Shown here: positions 32,075 to 32,088 of the stretch, one piece after another
How positions within the stretch are numbered: position 1 is the stretch's first letter
How the letters are laid out: the number at the start of each line of letters is the position of its first letter
Origin: Pseudomonadota bacterium
GTDB taxonomy: Bacteria > Pseudomonadota > Alphaproteobacteria > Rhizobiales > Tepidamorphaceae
NCBI GenBank assembly: GCA_023458595.1
Contig: JAEWYT010000206.1
Span: 1-32,088, forward strand
Direction: 5' to 3'
Length of the DNA stretch: 32,088 nt
Notes under the pieces: generated by a model
What the model was told of the DNA's origin: nothing
Seen by the model: the letters and a program-made list of their open reading frames with translations, nothing else
The model's database searches: none
Made by a program: the position numbers and the translations under genes

Positions 32075-32088
32075 TCTAAAGCGGTCGG

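Overview
The window is high-GC bacterial DNA that reads as a chromosome segment of an alphaproteobacterium, most likely of the Hyphomicrobiales (Rhizobiales). Pointers are the complete S10-spc-alpha ribosomal operon without rpsD between rpsK and rpoA, a short-form adenylate kinase, an ATP12-type chaperone, and the order rplQ / Do-like protease / rarA / crcB / rluC / HAD phosphatase / ATP12, which I recall as typical of that group. No rRNA, tRNA, CRISPR array, insertion sequence or prophage was seen.

Left part (1-6260), mixed metabolic genes: an arginase-fold protein with altered metal ligands and S-formylglutathione hydrolase (both +); a secreted phytase-like esterase (-); a FitAB/VapBC-type toxin-antitoxin pair (+) with a clear promoter and a 19-bp operator-like dyad; the propionyl-CoA carboxylase beta chain (-), whose stop codon overlaps that of the toxin; and a DUF302 protein (+).

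Middle part (6436-17753), mostly on the minus strand: ATP12 chaperone, HAD phosphatase, low-affinity iron permease family protein, EamA transporter, RluA-type pseudouridine synthase and CrcB fluoride channel, several overlapping by 4 bp or separated by only a few bases; then a CelD/BcsL-type acetyltransferase (+), a HemG-like flavodoxin, RarA, a Do-like periplasmic protease and RecQ (all -). The 383-bp gap between the protease and rarA holds a strong intrinsic terminator pointing the opposite way from both flanking genes, preceded by a second stem-loop with a CCTCCC loop. This is the best candidate here for an undescribed element, a small RNA.

Right part (17941-32051), minus strand: rpsJ rplC rplD rplW rplB rpsS rplV rpsC rplP rpmC rpsQ rplN rplX rplE rpsN rpsH rplF rplR rpsE rpmD rplO secY adk rpsM rpsK rpoA rplQ, closed by an intrinsic terminator. 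Genes are tightly packed, with several overlapping starts and stops. The largest internal gap (about 200 bp, adk to rpsM) contains a promoter-like sequence and two hairpins, so the alpha segment may have its own control. Several genes start with GTG (rpsM, rpoA, rluC, recQ, the toxin). Most of the window is ordinary housekeeping DNA; the points of interest lie in the intergenic regions and in the arginase-like and toxin-antitoxin genes.
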